This document shows, piece after piece, positions 41,644 through 49,645 of a DNA stretch of 64,000 bases. Numbering within the stretch: position 1 is the first letter of the stretch; the number at the start of each line of letters is the position of its first letter. The notes under the pieces were generated by a model that worked only from the letters and a program-made list of their open reading frames with translations, was not told where the DNA came from and did no database searches. A program made the position numbers and the translations under genes. Source of the DNA: an uncultured Clostridia bacterium (GTDB taxonomy: Bacteria > Bacillota > Clostridia > Oscillospirales > Acutalibacteraceae); NCBI GenBank assembly GCA_937876205.1, contig CALEII010000014.1, positions 1-64,000 on the forward strand, given 5' to 3'.

Positions 41644-43887
41644 ATGCGTAAAATAAAAAAATCATTGGCTGTTATTTTATCAGCCCTTATGCTGGCATCC
41701 TTTATGCCACTCTTTGCCTCAGCAGCAACAATCACACTTAATGCTAATAATGTTATTATTCTTGAGGCTCCCAAAATTACATACGGCGAGCAGGTAGAAG
41801 TAAATAAAATCACCGTTGATTACGGTGTAGCTCCGAAAGACCTTACAGTTACAGGCGGTAAGCTCGGTTATGTAGCGTCAGAGGGTGCAACACCCGTTGA
41901 AGTTCCCGGAACGTTCAGCGGCTCATCATCAATCAAACTTTCTGTAGGTGACGATGTCGGAATAAGACTTAAATTCACACCCACAGATACAACAACATAC
42001 AGCTCACCTACTATTTCAAAGACAAATACAATGGCGGACGGCGTTGTATGGCCCACTGCTAAGGTTATCGGTCAGTCTGTTACTCTTGTTGAGGCACCCA
42101 CACCTGCAGCAACAACAATCGGTCTCGGTAATAACCTTACTTCTGCCGCAAGACTTTCAGGCGGTAAGGTAACAGATGCTGACGGTAACGAAGTTTCAGG
42201 TACATGGAGCTATGTAAATAACCGTATCATGGATACTGAAGGCACTTTTGAAGAAGAAATTCAGTGGAAAAAGACAGGTTATGAAACTCTCAAATCAAAG
42301 ATTACAATCACTGTCAAGATGTTCAAAACATCACTTGCAGAAGCCCCCACAATGTCAGCAATTTCAGTTAATTCTTTATATGGTAACAGTTCAGTTACAG
42401 GCGGCAAGATTCTTGATGATGAAAATAACGAAGTTACAGGCGGTACATGGAAAGTAACATATCCCGAGGGCTTTGCTGCAAATTCATATGCATATTCAGA
42501 CCTTGATGTTACTCTCACATGGACAAAGACAGGTTATGAAACAATCACAACCACAGCAACAATCCCCGTAAATCAGACAGATGCAAACTTCAACTTTGTT
42601 TCAGGTGCATACATCAAAGAAACAACAGTTGAATATGCTCCCGATAAGAAAATTTCAGATGTTGTAACTCTTGTTCCCGGTGTCATCACAGACAAAAACG
42701 GCAATGAAGTAAAGGGTACATATGAAATTTACAGAGACTCAGGCTGTACAGCAACAGATATGTCTATGGGCTCAAACAAAGTGGTTTATATTAAATTTAC
42801 TGCTGATGACACATCACTCGGCTCATACCTTTTCTATGACAGACTTACAGTAACAAAAGCATCCTTTGAAATCACAGAAGACTTTGAAATCGTTCTCAAC
42901 TACGGTGCAAATTACCGTATGCCTTTAGAGGCAAAAGACCTTACTTTCAGTAATCTTTCAGTTACTCCTGCAAATGATTACACAAATATTTATACTATTT
43001 ACTGGTCACTTGACGAATTCGACCCCAAGACTGCAGACTACGGCTCAGTAACATATGTTAATGCAACAATTACACCTGAATTCCCGTCGATGTATAACAC
43101 TCTTACAAATGTTAAAATTCCCGTCAGAATTCAGAATTATCAGATTGCAAATGTATTTGCAATTGCAGGCTCAGAGCTTGGTGCGTATATCACTTCAGGC
43201 GAAGGCATTGAAGATGCTGACGAAGGTATTATTACATACACAGTTAACTTCACAAATGCAAGACTCAAGGGTGAAGTAAAGGTTTCTGCAACAGACGGCA
43301 CAGACACGTTCGATGTTGCAACAGTAACACCCGATGAAACAGGCAAGTTCTATGTTCTTGATAAGTGGCAGGCTCCTGCAGACGGTGACTATATGTTCAC
43401 ATATACTTATATCCCCTCAGAGGATGACACAGCTACATTCACAGATGAGAAATATCTCTCTGTCAATGCATTAAAAGCAGTTACCGTTGATATGAAGGAG
43501 TTCAGAACAATCACCGTCAAAGTAGGCTCTGATGTTGTCACTCAGCAGGTCAGAGAAGGCAAAGCATTCTCGATTGAATGGGCTGACCTCACAGATACAG
43601 ACCCCGCTGTATTTGACCACTGGGTAATCACAGATGCAAACGGTAAGGAATGCACTGCACAAAACAGAACCGGTGGAGACTTTGATGTAACAGACAAAAC
43701 AGTCAACATTATGGTCGGTGCAACAGACCTGACATTTACAGCTGTTTCTGCATCAGGTGATGCTGATATTGATAACGCTGCCGGCGGTACTCTCGGCTCA
43801 CTTATGTCATTCTGGCAGAAGCTTATTGACTTCATCGTTGAAATCTACACAACAATCATTGATTTCTTCGTTCCCGCAGTTGCATAA
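41644..43887 (+). CDS. Secreted repeat protein with hydrophobic tail
   Basis: This 747-aa protein has a signal peptide (MRKIKKSLAVILSALMLASF, cleavage near SAA). Beta-sandwich repeats follow, recognisable by SGGKVTDADGNEVSGTW, TGGKILDDENNEVTGGTW and VPGVITDKNGNEVKGTY. Further domains without such repeats fill 350-700. The end WQKLIDFIVEIYTTIIDFF is a hydrophobic, amphipathic helix with no charged residues after it and no LPXTG. The repeats resemble bacterial Ig-like folds. It is probably surface-associated or secreted; adhesion is a guess. AAGGAG precedes ATG by 7 bp. Confidence 0.75.
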   Translation: MRKIKKSLAVILSALMLASFMPLFASAATITLNANNVIILEAPKITYGEQVEVNKITVDYGVAPKDLTVTGGKLGYVASEGATPVEVPGTFSGSSSIKLSVGDDVGIRLKFTPTDTTTYSSPTISKTNTMADGVVWPTAKVIGQSVTLVEAPTPAATTIGLGNNLTSAARLSGGKVTDADGNEVSGTWSYVNNRIMDTEGTFEEEIQWKKTGYETLKSKITITVKMFKTSLAEAPTMSAISVNSLYGNSSVTGGKILDDENNEVTGGTWKVTYPEGFAANSYAYSDLDVTLTWTKTGYETITTTATIPVNQTDANFNFVSGAYIKETTVEYAPDKKISDVVTLVPGVITDKNGNEVKGTYEIYRDSGCTATDMSMGSNKVVYIKFTADDTSLGSYLFYDRLTVTKASFEITEDFEIVLNYGANYRMPLEAKDLTFSNLSVTPANDYTNIYTIYWSLDEFDPKTADYGSVTYVNATITPEFPSMYNTLTNVKIPVRIQNYQIANVFAIAGSELGAYITSGEGIEDADEGIITYTVNFTNARLKGEVKVSATDGTDTFDVATVTPDETGKFYVLDKWQAPADGDYMFTYTYIPSEDDTATFTDEKYLSVNALKAVTVDMKEFRTITVKVGSDVVTQQVREGKAFSIEWADLTDTDPAVFDHWVITDANGKECTAQNRTGGDFDVTDKTVNIMVGATDLTFTAVSASGDADIDNAAGGTLGSLMSFWQKLIDFIVEIYTTIIDFFVPAVA

Positions 43888-43929
43888 ATCAGATATCTTC
43901 TTATAAGTTCATTTTCATAATTGCACACC

Positions 43930-44003
43930 AAAAAAACTCCGCACAAGTTTTTCTCCCCCATTCGGTAAGCAGCCCCTGCAAGCCGTTTGGGGAGTTTTTT
44001 TGC
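43930..44003 (+). terminator. Long hairpin terminator of the secreted-protein gene
   Basis: Perfect 11-bp arms AAAAAAACTCC (43930-43940) and GGAGTTTTTTT (43991-44001) span a 50-nt interior with its own GC-rich stems. It could be a structured 3' end. Confidence 0.6.
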
Positions 44004-44043
44004 AAACAATATTTATCGCTCTGTTTTAATAAACCAATTGTAC

Positions 44044-44109
44044 GGACCGATGCCCACATCGGTCCGCCGGCACAGATGGAACTTTACGGACCGATGTGGG
44101 CATCGGTCC
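44044..44109. repeat. Double palindrome, inverted pair
   Basis: Two hairpins GGACCGATG-N4-CATCGGTCC lie at 44044-44065 and 44088-44109. Their loops are CCCA and TGGG, so the two are also complementary to each other as an inverted pair. The flanking TACGG and CCCTA continue the symmetry. The whole can fold as a cross or a long stem. It is not a terminator by form. Confidence 0.7.
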
Positions 44110-44239
44110 CTACACGATATCAATAAATCATCCCGACAAATTATTGTTTATAAATTTTATCTTAATATAAAAAAACTATTGAAACGCCTGCAGATTTAAT
44201 GTATAATAAACTCAGTATACGTTGATTGGAAGAGAATTT

Positions 44240-44971
44240 ATGTTGGGTAAAAACGTCAGAGTACGAGTTACGAAGCCCTTCAATTCTTTTGACAGCAAAA
44301 CAAACACCCGTTATATGTTAAATTTCGGTATAGCCGAAATAAAGACAGAGAAAAAAGCTTTCATCTACTCTGCCTGCGTATTGGGAATAAATCATCCTGT
44401 CAATATTTTTGAAGGCAAAATTATTGCCATTGTCCGTCATCAGGATAAAAGGCCGAATTACATCGTTGTCGCACCTAAAAAGTCAAGATACATCAACTTT
44501 GAAATTGAAGATGCGATAAAATTCTATGAAAAAAACAGACAGCATACGCTCGACTGTCTGTATGAAAGCTCCTGCGGTGCCGTTGTTTTCAGAATTGATG
44601 ACGGTGTGCGCCGTTTTCTGCTTATCAAAAACAACAGAAGCAGTCACTGGGGCTTCCCCAAGGGGCACATTGAAAAAGGTGAGACCGAAATCGCCACTGC
44701 CAAGCGTGAGGTATTGGAAGAAACAGGCCTGCATATAGATATTTTTGAAGGCTTCAGCTCCACCTCTGAGTATAAAATTGCAGGCAGAGTTGAAAAGAAG
44801 GTTACAATATTCCTCGGCTCCACAAAAGACAAGGCAACAGTCATTCAGCAAGAGGAAATTGAAGCCTACAAATGGCTTGAGTATGACACGGCTTATTCTT
44901 CACTCAAGTTTGAGAATGACAGAACCATTCTTTCTGCAGCAAAGGCTTTTATTGAAGAAAACAATATATAA
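44240..44971 (+). CDS. Inactive pyrophosphatase-like domain fused to Nudix hydrolase
   Basis: Residues 1-110 of this 243-aa protein resemble soluble inorganic pyrophosphatase (KNVRVRVTKPFNSFDSKTNT, ACVLGINHPVNIFEGKIIAI, YIVVAPKKSRY). The DGDxxD metal aspartates are gone. Residues 125-240 form a Nudix hydrolase with an intact Nudix box: GHIEKGETEIATAK followed by REVLEETGL. So the second half should split a nucleoside diphosphate-linked substrate, and the first may bind a phosphate ligand. I chose ATG at 44240 with GGAAGAG before; TTG at 44222 is possible. Confidence 0.75.
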   Translation: MLGKNVRVRVTKPFNSFDSKTNTRYMLNFGIAEIKTEKKAFIYSACVLGINHPVNIFEGKIIAIVRHQDKRPNYIVVAPKKSRYINFEIEDAIKFYEKNRQHTLDCLYESSCGAVVFRIDDGVRRFLLIKNNRSSHWGFPKGHIEKGETEIATAKREVLEETGLHIDIFEGFSSTSEYKIAGRVEKKVTIFLGSTKDKATVIQQEEIEAYKWLEYDTAYSSLKFENDRTILSAAKAFIEENNI

Positions 44972-45064
44972 ACTCTTAATAATGAAAACAGAATTTCCTT
45001 GTATAATGGTCTTCCCGTGAGCAAGGAGATTTTTCATAAATACAATATAAGAGGTGTCGGATTT

Positions 45065-45892
45065 ATGAAAGAAACAAAGAAATCATTTGTTATAAAAATT
45101 TTGCAGGGCTCTCTGATAGGACTCGGTGCGGTTCTTCCCGGTATTTCGGGCGGTGTTCTTTGTGTTGTTTTCGGAATTTACAAAACAATTATGGAATTCC
45201 TTGCAGACCCTATACATAAGTTCAAAACACACGTACCTAAGCTTATCCCCATAGGCATCGGCGGTGTTTTAGGCTTTCTTGGTGTCGCAAATCTTCTCTC
45301 ATTTCTGCTTGAGAAATATCCTGCACCGTCTGTGTGCGTTTTTGTAGGTCTGATTGCAGGTATGCTTCCCTCTCTTTTTAAAGAAGCAGGTGAGCAGGGC
45401 CGCAGCAAGGCATCATATGTGTCAATGGTAATTGCAATGGTATTTATTTTTGCACTGCTGATAGGTCTGCGTGTTTTTTCCGTGCAGATTACTCCTAATT
45501 TTGCGTGGTATTTATTCTGCGGCTTCTGTCTTGCACTGAGTGTTATTGCTCCGGGAATGAGTTTCTCAACCCTGCTTATGCCTCTGGGACTGTATGAGCC
45601 TTTCGTTGACGGAATCGGCCACCTTGATTTTGCAGTTCTGATTCCCGGCGGAATAGGTGCTCTGGCAACAGTTATTCTGTTCGCAAAAGCAGTTAATGCT
45701 CTTTTTGACAAGCACTATTCTGTATCATTCCACGCAATTATCGGTATCGTTATTGCAGCAACAGTGATGATTATTCCCTTTGAGAGCTTTGCACAGTCCG
45801 TTTTAAGCTGTATTGTGAATATTGTCTGCATTGCAGTGGGCGTTGTTGCCGCATTACTGCTTGACAAATTCAATCAGAAACACGCTGTATAA
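45065..45892 (+). CDS. popT: DUF368 polyprenyl-phosphate translocase (PopT family)
   Basis: This 275-aa membrane protein has the family opening LQGSLIGLGAVLPGISGGVL and the repeat CLALSVIAPGMSFSTLLMPL, eight or so segments in two halves. DUF368 proteins recycle undecaprenyl phosphate across the membrane for cell-wall building. The start at 45065 follows GAGGTG; the longer frame extension has no site. It lies 94 bp after the Nudix gene. Confidence 0.9.
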   Translation: MKETKKSFVIKILQGSLIGLGAVLPGISGGVLCVVFGIYKTIMEFLADPIHKFKTHVPKLIPIGIGGVLGFLGVANLLSFLLEKYPAPSVCVFVGLIAGMLPSLFKEAGEQGRSKASYVSMVIAMVFIFALLIGLRVFSVQITPNFAWYLFCGFCLALSVIAPGMSFSTLLMPLGLYEPFVDGIGHLDFAVLIPGGIGALATVILFAKAVNALFDKHYSVSFHAIIGIVIAATVMIIPFESFAQSVLSCIVNIVCIAVGVVAALLLDKFNQKHAV

Positions 45893-45909
45893 AGATAAGT
45901 AAAAAATTT

Positions 45910-45946
45910 CCACCGATGTTCTGTTCAACATCGGTGGTTTGTTTTA
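45910..45946. terminator. Bidirectional terminator
   Basis: Arms CCACCGATGTT (45910-45920) and AACATCGGTGG (45927-45937) with a T-rich stretch to the right and an A/T-rich stretch to the left serve both convergent genes. Confidence 0.7.
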
Positions 45947-47059
45947 CTTGAAATACATATAAAGCTGACACTTTATCATACCGTTATAAAGCTTTCTGCG
46001 TTTGTCGGCTTTGCGTCCGAAAGCCTTCTCAAACTCTTCATCGGCAGTGATTATGTAATAACCCCAGCCCCTCTGCTGTGTGAATACCTTGCCAAGCTTG
46101 CCGTAAAGCTCCTGAACGGATTTGGCATCCATAAGTCTTTCACCGTAGGGGGGATTTATTATTACCGTGCCACGCTCTGTTTCGGGCTTGAAATCTGAGG
46201 CATCAGCCCTTTTGAAGGTAATATACTCCCCTACACCTGCCCGTCTTGCGTTTTCCTTTGCGATTTTAAGAGTATATTCATCAATATCCGAGCCGTATGC
46301 CCTGAAAGGAATATCAGGCTTTTCAAGGCTTCTTGCACGCTCTCTCTCCTCACGCCAGACCTCATAAGGCACCTGCTTCCACTGCTCGGCAGTGAAATGC
46401 CTGTTTACCCCCGGGGCAATATTCTTCACCATCATTGCACCCTCTGTAAGAATTGTACCTGAGCCACACATAGGGTCATAAAGAGTGTGGAAATCACGCA
46501 GTCTTGCAAAATAACAGAGTGCTGCCGCAAGAGTCTCTTTGATAGGAGCGGCATTTGACTCGGGACGGTAGCCACGCTTGTGAAGACCTGCACCCGAAGT
46601 GTCTATAAGAAGGCTTACCTGATTTTTCATTATTGAAAACTGTATCTGGTAGAGTGCGCCCGTCTCCTTGAACCACTCAACCTTATATTTTGTCTTGAGT
46701 CTCTCAACAACAGCTTTCTTGATTATTGACTGACAGTCACTTACGCTGAAAAGGTCTGAATTGAGTGAATAACCCTTTACGGGGAATCTGTCTTCTCTGC
46801 CGATCCACTCTTCCCAGGGAAGATGCTTTGTGCCCTGAAAAAGCTGCTCGAATGTATGAGCCTCAAAGGTGCCCACAAGCACCTGAATTCTCTCTGAAAA
46901 ACGTGAGCAGATATTTGCTCTTGCAAGAATATGCTCGTCACCTGAGAAAAGCACTCTGCCGTTTTCAGCCTTTACATCAGAAGCGCCCATTTCTCTGAGC
47001 TCTTCTGCAATTGGTGCCTCAAGCCCCAGAAGGCAGGGCACAACAAAATTTATCTTCAT
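45944..47059 (-). CDS. THUMP-domain RNA guanine-N2 methyltransferase (RlmL/YpsC-type)
   Basis: This 371-aa protein has an N-terminal THUMP RNA-binding segment (about residues 45-155) and a Rossmann methyltransferase domain with LYDPMCGSGTILTEGAMMV, YGSDIDEYTLKIAKENA and the NPPYGERL motif that binds guanine. It matches the 23S rRNA m2G2445 family. ATGA overlap with the glycerophosphodiesterase gene upstream couples the two. Confidence 0.92.
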   Translation of the reverse strand: MKINFVVPCLLGLEAPIAEELREMGASDVKAENGRVLFSGDEHILARANICSRFSERIQVLVGTFEAHTFEQLFQGTKHLPWEEWIGREDRFPVKGYSLNSDLFSVSDCQSIIKKAVVERLKTKYKVEWFKETGALYQIQFSIMKNQVSLLIDTSGAGLHKRGYRPESNAAPIKETLAAALCYFARLRDFHTLYDPMCGSGTILTEGAMMVKNIAPGVNRHFTAEQWKQVPYEVWREERERARSLEKPDIPFRAYGSDIDEYTLKIAKENARRAGVGEYITFKRADASDFKPETERGTVIINPPYGERLMDAKSVQELYGKLGKVFTQQRGWGYYIITADEEFEKAFGRKADKRRKLYNGMIKCQLYMYFK

Positions 47060-47823
47060 TTTTTAACTCCCATTTTTTTTAATAAATTGAGTGCTCTGTC
47101 AGGGCAGTCAGTAATAATACCGTCAACACCGCAGTTAATCATATATGCAATTCTGTCTTCAGGGTTTACAGTCCAGACATTGACCTTGACACCCTCTTTA
47201 TGTGCAGCCTTAACATACGCCTTATTGACAAAGCAGGACATCGGATGAAGTGCATATGCTCCTATTCTCTTTGCGTGAGCAATGGGAAAGAGCATATTTG
47301 CATAGTTATCGCAATGAGGCATACCGTAGAGATAAGCTGTTCTGACACTGCTGTCATAATCCTTTGCAGCCTTGAGCAGATATGTGTCAAAGCCTGAGAG
47401 AATAAGTCTGTCTGACAGATTGTGTCTCTTTACGGCATCGATAATTACGGGCACAACATCGGTTTTCTTGTTCTTGGGCCCTTTGAGCTCAATATTCATA
47501 ACCTCTATGTCAGCCTGCTTTGAAAGCTCAAGAAATTCATCAAGAGACGGTATCTGAGTACCCTTGAATGCAGGTGAATAATAGCTGCCGAAATCAAGCT
47601 TGCGAAGCTCATCAAAAGTATATGATGCCACACTGCCCATACCGTTGCTGGTCTCATTTATTGTATGATTATGAATGATTACGGGCACACCGTCCTTTGT
47701 CAGATGAACATCAGTCTCAAACCCGTCTGCCCCAAGCTGCGCTGCTCTTTCAAAAGCAGGCATAGTATTCTGAGGTGCATATCTGTTGGCACCTCTGTGA
47801 GCTATAATATTTACATAACTCAT
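47056..47823 (-). CDS. Glycerophosphodiester phosphodiesterase
   Basis: This 255-aa enzyme cleaves glycerophosphodiesters to glycerol 3-phosphate. The motif NIIAHRGANRYAPQNTMPAF and DGFETDVHLTKDGVPVIIHN contain the catalytic histidines and metal-binding glutamate and aspartate. No signal peptide is present. ATG at 47823 is ten bp after GAGG; a GTG two codons earlier is closer to the site and possible. It is upstream partner of the rRNA methyltransferase gene. Confidence 0.93.
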   Translation of the reverse strand: MSYVNIIAHRGANRYAPQNTMPAFERAAQLGADGFETDVHLTKDGVPVIIHNHTINETSNGMGSVASYTFDELRKLDFGSYYSPAFKGTQIPSLDEFLELSKQADIEVMNIELKGPKNKKTDVVPVIIDAVKRHNLSDRLILSGFDTYLLKAAKDYDSSVRTAYLYGMPHCDNYANMLFPIAHAKRIGAYALHPMSCFVNKAYVKAAHKEGVKVNVWTVNPEDRIAYMINCGVDGIITDCPDRALNLLKKMGVKK

Positions 47824-47967
47824 ACACACACATCCTCTTTCGTATTATTGTAATTATAACATATTTATTTATAAAGTGAATAGCTTTTTCAAAAAAAAAT
47901 TTCACATTGACATTTTAATAAGAAAAGATATAATATAATTGTATCAAATTTCCGGAGGGAACAGATT

Positions 47968-48522
47968 ATGGACTACAAAATGAACATCGCAGGTCTCGAC
48001 AGAGCATTGCCTCTGTGCAGAGTTACAGATGACCTCTATATCGGCGCATTTGTTATTTTCGGCGACCCTGAGCTGACTGAAGCATGCGCCCGTGAGCTGT
48101 TGAAGAAAGCTCCCGAATACGACTACCTTCTCACTGCTGAGGCAAAGGGTATTCCTCTTATTCACGAAATGGCAAGACAGAACGGTGATAAAAAATACTT
48201 CCTTGCGAGAAAAAAACCCAAGCTCTATATGACAGGTGTGCTTGAAGTCAATGTAAACTCCATCACAACAGAAGGTCAGCAGAAGCTTTATCTTGACACT
48301 GCCGATGCAGAGAAAATGAAAGGCAAAAAAATTCTTATCATTGACGATGTCATATCAACAGGTGAATCACTTTACGCTCTTGAGGAGCTTGTCAGACAGA
48401 CAGGCGGTGAAGTCTGCGGTAAAATGACAATTCTTGCAGAAGGTGACGCTCAGGACAGAGATGATATCATCTATCTTGAAAAGCTGCCTCTCTTCAATCC
48501 TGACGGTACAATAAAAGCTTGA
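47968..48522 (+). CDS. Type I phosphoribosyltransferase, purine-type
   Basis: This 184-aa protein has the PRPP loop ILIIDDVISTGESLYALEE near residue 122 and the hydrophobic hood LLTAEAKGIPLIHEMARQN typical of adenine or xanthine phosphoribosyltransferases. The substrate base is not decided. It follows a GGAGG site. A monocistronic unit seems likely, since the next gene has its own promoter. Confidence 0.85.
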   Translation: MDYKMNIAGLDRALPLCRVTDDLYIGAFVIFGDPELTEACARELLKKAPEYDYLLTAEAKGIPLIHEMARQNGDKKYFLARKKPKLYMTGVLEVNVNSITTEGQQKLYLDTADAEKMKGKKILIIDDVISTGESLYALEELVRQTGGEVCGKMTILAEGDAQDRDDIIYLEKLPLFNPDGTIKA

Positions 48523-48577
48523 TTATTGCAATATAATTGCAAAAAAATAAATTATTTATTAACAAAACCAATTTTAC

Positions 48578-48607
48578 TTGTATTCTAACTTACCTATAAA
48601 GTATAAT
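48578..48607 (+). promoter_or_regulatory. Promoter of the 42-aa gene
   Basis: TTGTAT (48578-48583) and TATAAT (48602-48607) have an 18-bp spacer; the start site near 48614 leaves a 32-nt leader. Confidence 0.65.
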
Positions 48608-48646
48608 CGTTGTGTATAAAGAATCTTTAGAAAGGAAGCACAGAAA

Positions 48647-48775
48647 ATGAAAGACATTATCGACATCCTTTGCTGGTTCATCAATCTTGCAAGAGGTTTC
48701 TTTGAAATCCTCGGTATCGATACAAAGATTATCGACGATCTCACAGGCAAGCTTCTTGGTCTTGGCGAAGAATAA
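48647..48775 (+). CDS. 42-residue free-standing small protein
   Basis: The frame starts ATG at 48647 after AAAGGAAG and reads MKDIIDILCWFINLARGFFE, then ILGIDTKIIDDLTGKLLGLGEE. It has its own promoter, ribosome site and terminator, which strongly supports a real gene. The first 22 residues can make an amphipathic hydrophobic helix and the tail is acidic. It resembles in style the final helix of the secreted protein at 41644-43887 (WQKLIDFIVEIYTTIIDFF). Function unknown; membrane-active or signalling peptide are options. Confidence 0.7.
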   Translation: MKDIIDILCWFINLARGFFEILGIDTKIIDDLTGKLLGLGEE

Positions 48776-48791
48776 TAACTTGCGTAAAGCT

Positions 48792-48822
48792 CACCGCCTC
48801 TGAATCAGGGCGGTGTTTTACT
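48792..48822 (+). terminator. Terminator of the 42-aa gene
   Basis: Arms CACCGCC (48792-48798) and GGCGGTG (48809-48815) are followed by TTTTAC. Confidence 0.75.
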
Positions 48823-48853
48823 TTAAGACGGTCTTTCAGAAAGGGGCAGAAAA

Positions 48854-49591
48854 ATGAATGAAAAAATAAAAAACGAAAATAATGCTTTTCTGCTTGAATG
48901 TGAACGCTGGTGGATATTTGCCCTGATGATATGCGTTGCAGGCTTTTTCGGCGGTTATACATATTCCTGTCGGGGAGGAATTTTCTGCAATGCTCAGACT
49001 GCGAATTTCGTGCTTTTCGGTATGGCTGTAGGCGTTGCAGACTGGAAAAAGGCGCTTTATTATGTTATCCCGATGATTTCATACCTTGGCGGCACAATCA
49101 TCTCAGAATTACTGCCGAAGCCCGTGAAAAAGCACAGTCATCTGCGCTGGGACACAATGTTTGTTCTTTTTGAAATGGCAGTTGTTCTTATTCTGGGATT
49201 CATTCCGAACTCTGCACCCGTTCAGATATGTCAGATAGTTATAAATTTCATCTGCGCAATGCAGTACAATACATTCAGAAACGCAGAGAATATCCCTGCA
49301 GCAACAACATTCTGCACGGCTCACACACGTTCTGTGGGAGTATACCTTGTAAAATGGCTCAGACACAGAGAAGAGAAAAGCTATCTGAAAAGAAGTGCCT
49401 TTCACGCAGGAATGATTCTGTCTTTCACAGTTGGCGCCCTTCTCGCAAGCTTTCTGTGCAGTCACTTCGGCACAAGAACAATCTGGTTTGCAGAGATACT
49501 GCTGGCAGTAACATTCATTGACCTGCTGCACGCAGACCTTACAAAAGAAAAAGAATTTCTTGACAAGGTTCCTCACGGACATAAAGTATAG
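48854..49591 (+). CDS. DUF1275 (YoaK) family membrane protein
   Basis: This 245-aa protein has six predicted membrane segments, beginning FALMICVAGFFGGYTYSCRG and RGGIFCNAQTANFVLFGMAV, a typical DUF1275 start. The role of the family is unknown. Its ATG follows GAAAGGGGC. It ends convergent to the carboxypeptidase gene with a shared terminator. Confidence 0.88.
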   Translation: MNEKIKNENNAFLLECERWWIFALMICVAGFFGGYTYSCRGGIFCNAQTANFVLFGMAVGVADWKKALYYVIPMISYLGGTIISELLPKPVKKHSHLRWDTMFVLFEMAVVLILGFIPNSAPVQICQIVINFICAMQYNTFRNAENIPAATTFCTAHTRSVGVYLVKWLRHREEKSYLKRSAFHAGMILSFTVGALLASFLCSHFGTRTIWFAEILLAVTFIDLLHADLTKEKEFLDKVPHGHKV

Positions 49592-49595
49592 CAGA

Positions 49596-49645
49596 AAAAA
49601 AGGAGATGTAAAAAAACTTTCGGCTTTTTACATCCCCTTTCTTTA
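49596..49645. terminator. Shared bidirectional terminator
   Basis: Long arms AAAGGAGATGTAAAAA (around 49599-49615) and TTTTTACATCCCCTTT (around 49625-49640), with one A/C mismatch, surround a CTTTCGGC loop. Confidence 0.75.

Noticed and set aside
45178..45711. Minus-strand frame of 177 codons
   Set aside because: It lies wholly within the DUF368 gene, opposite strand, with no ribosome site.
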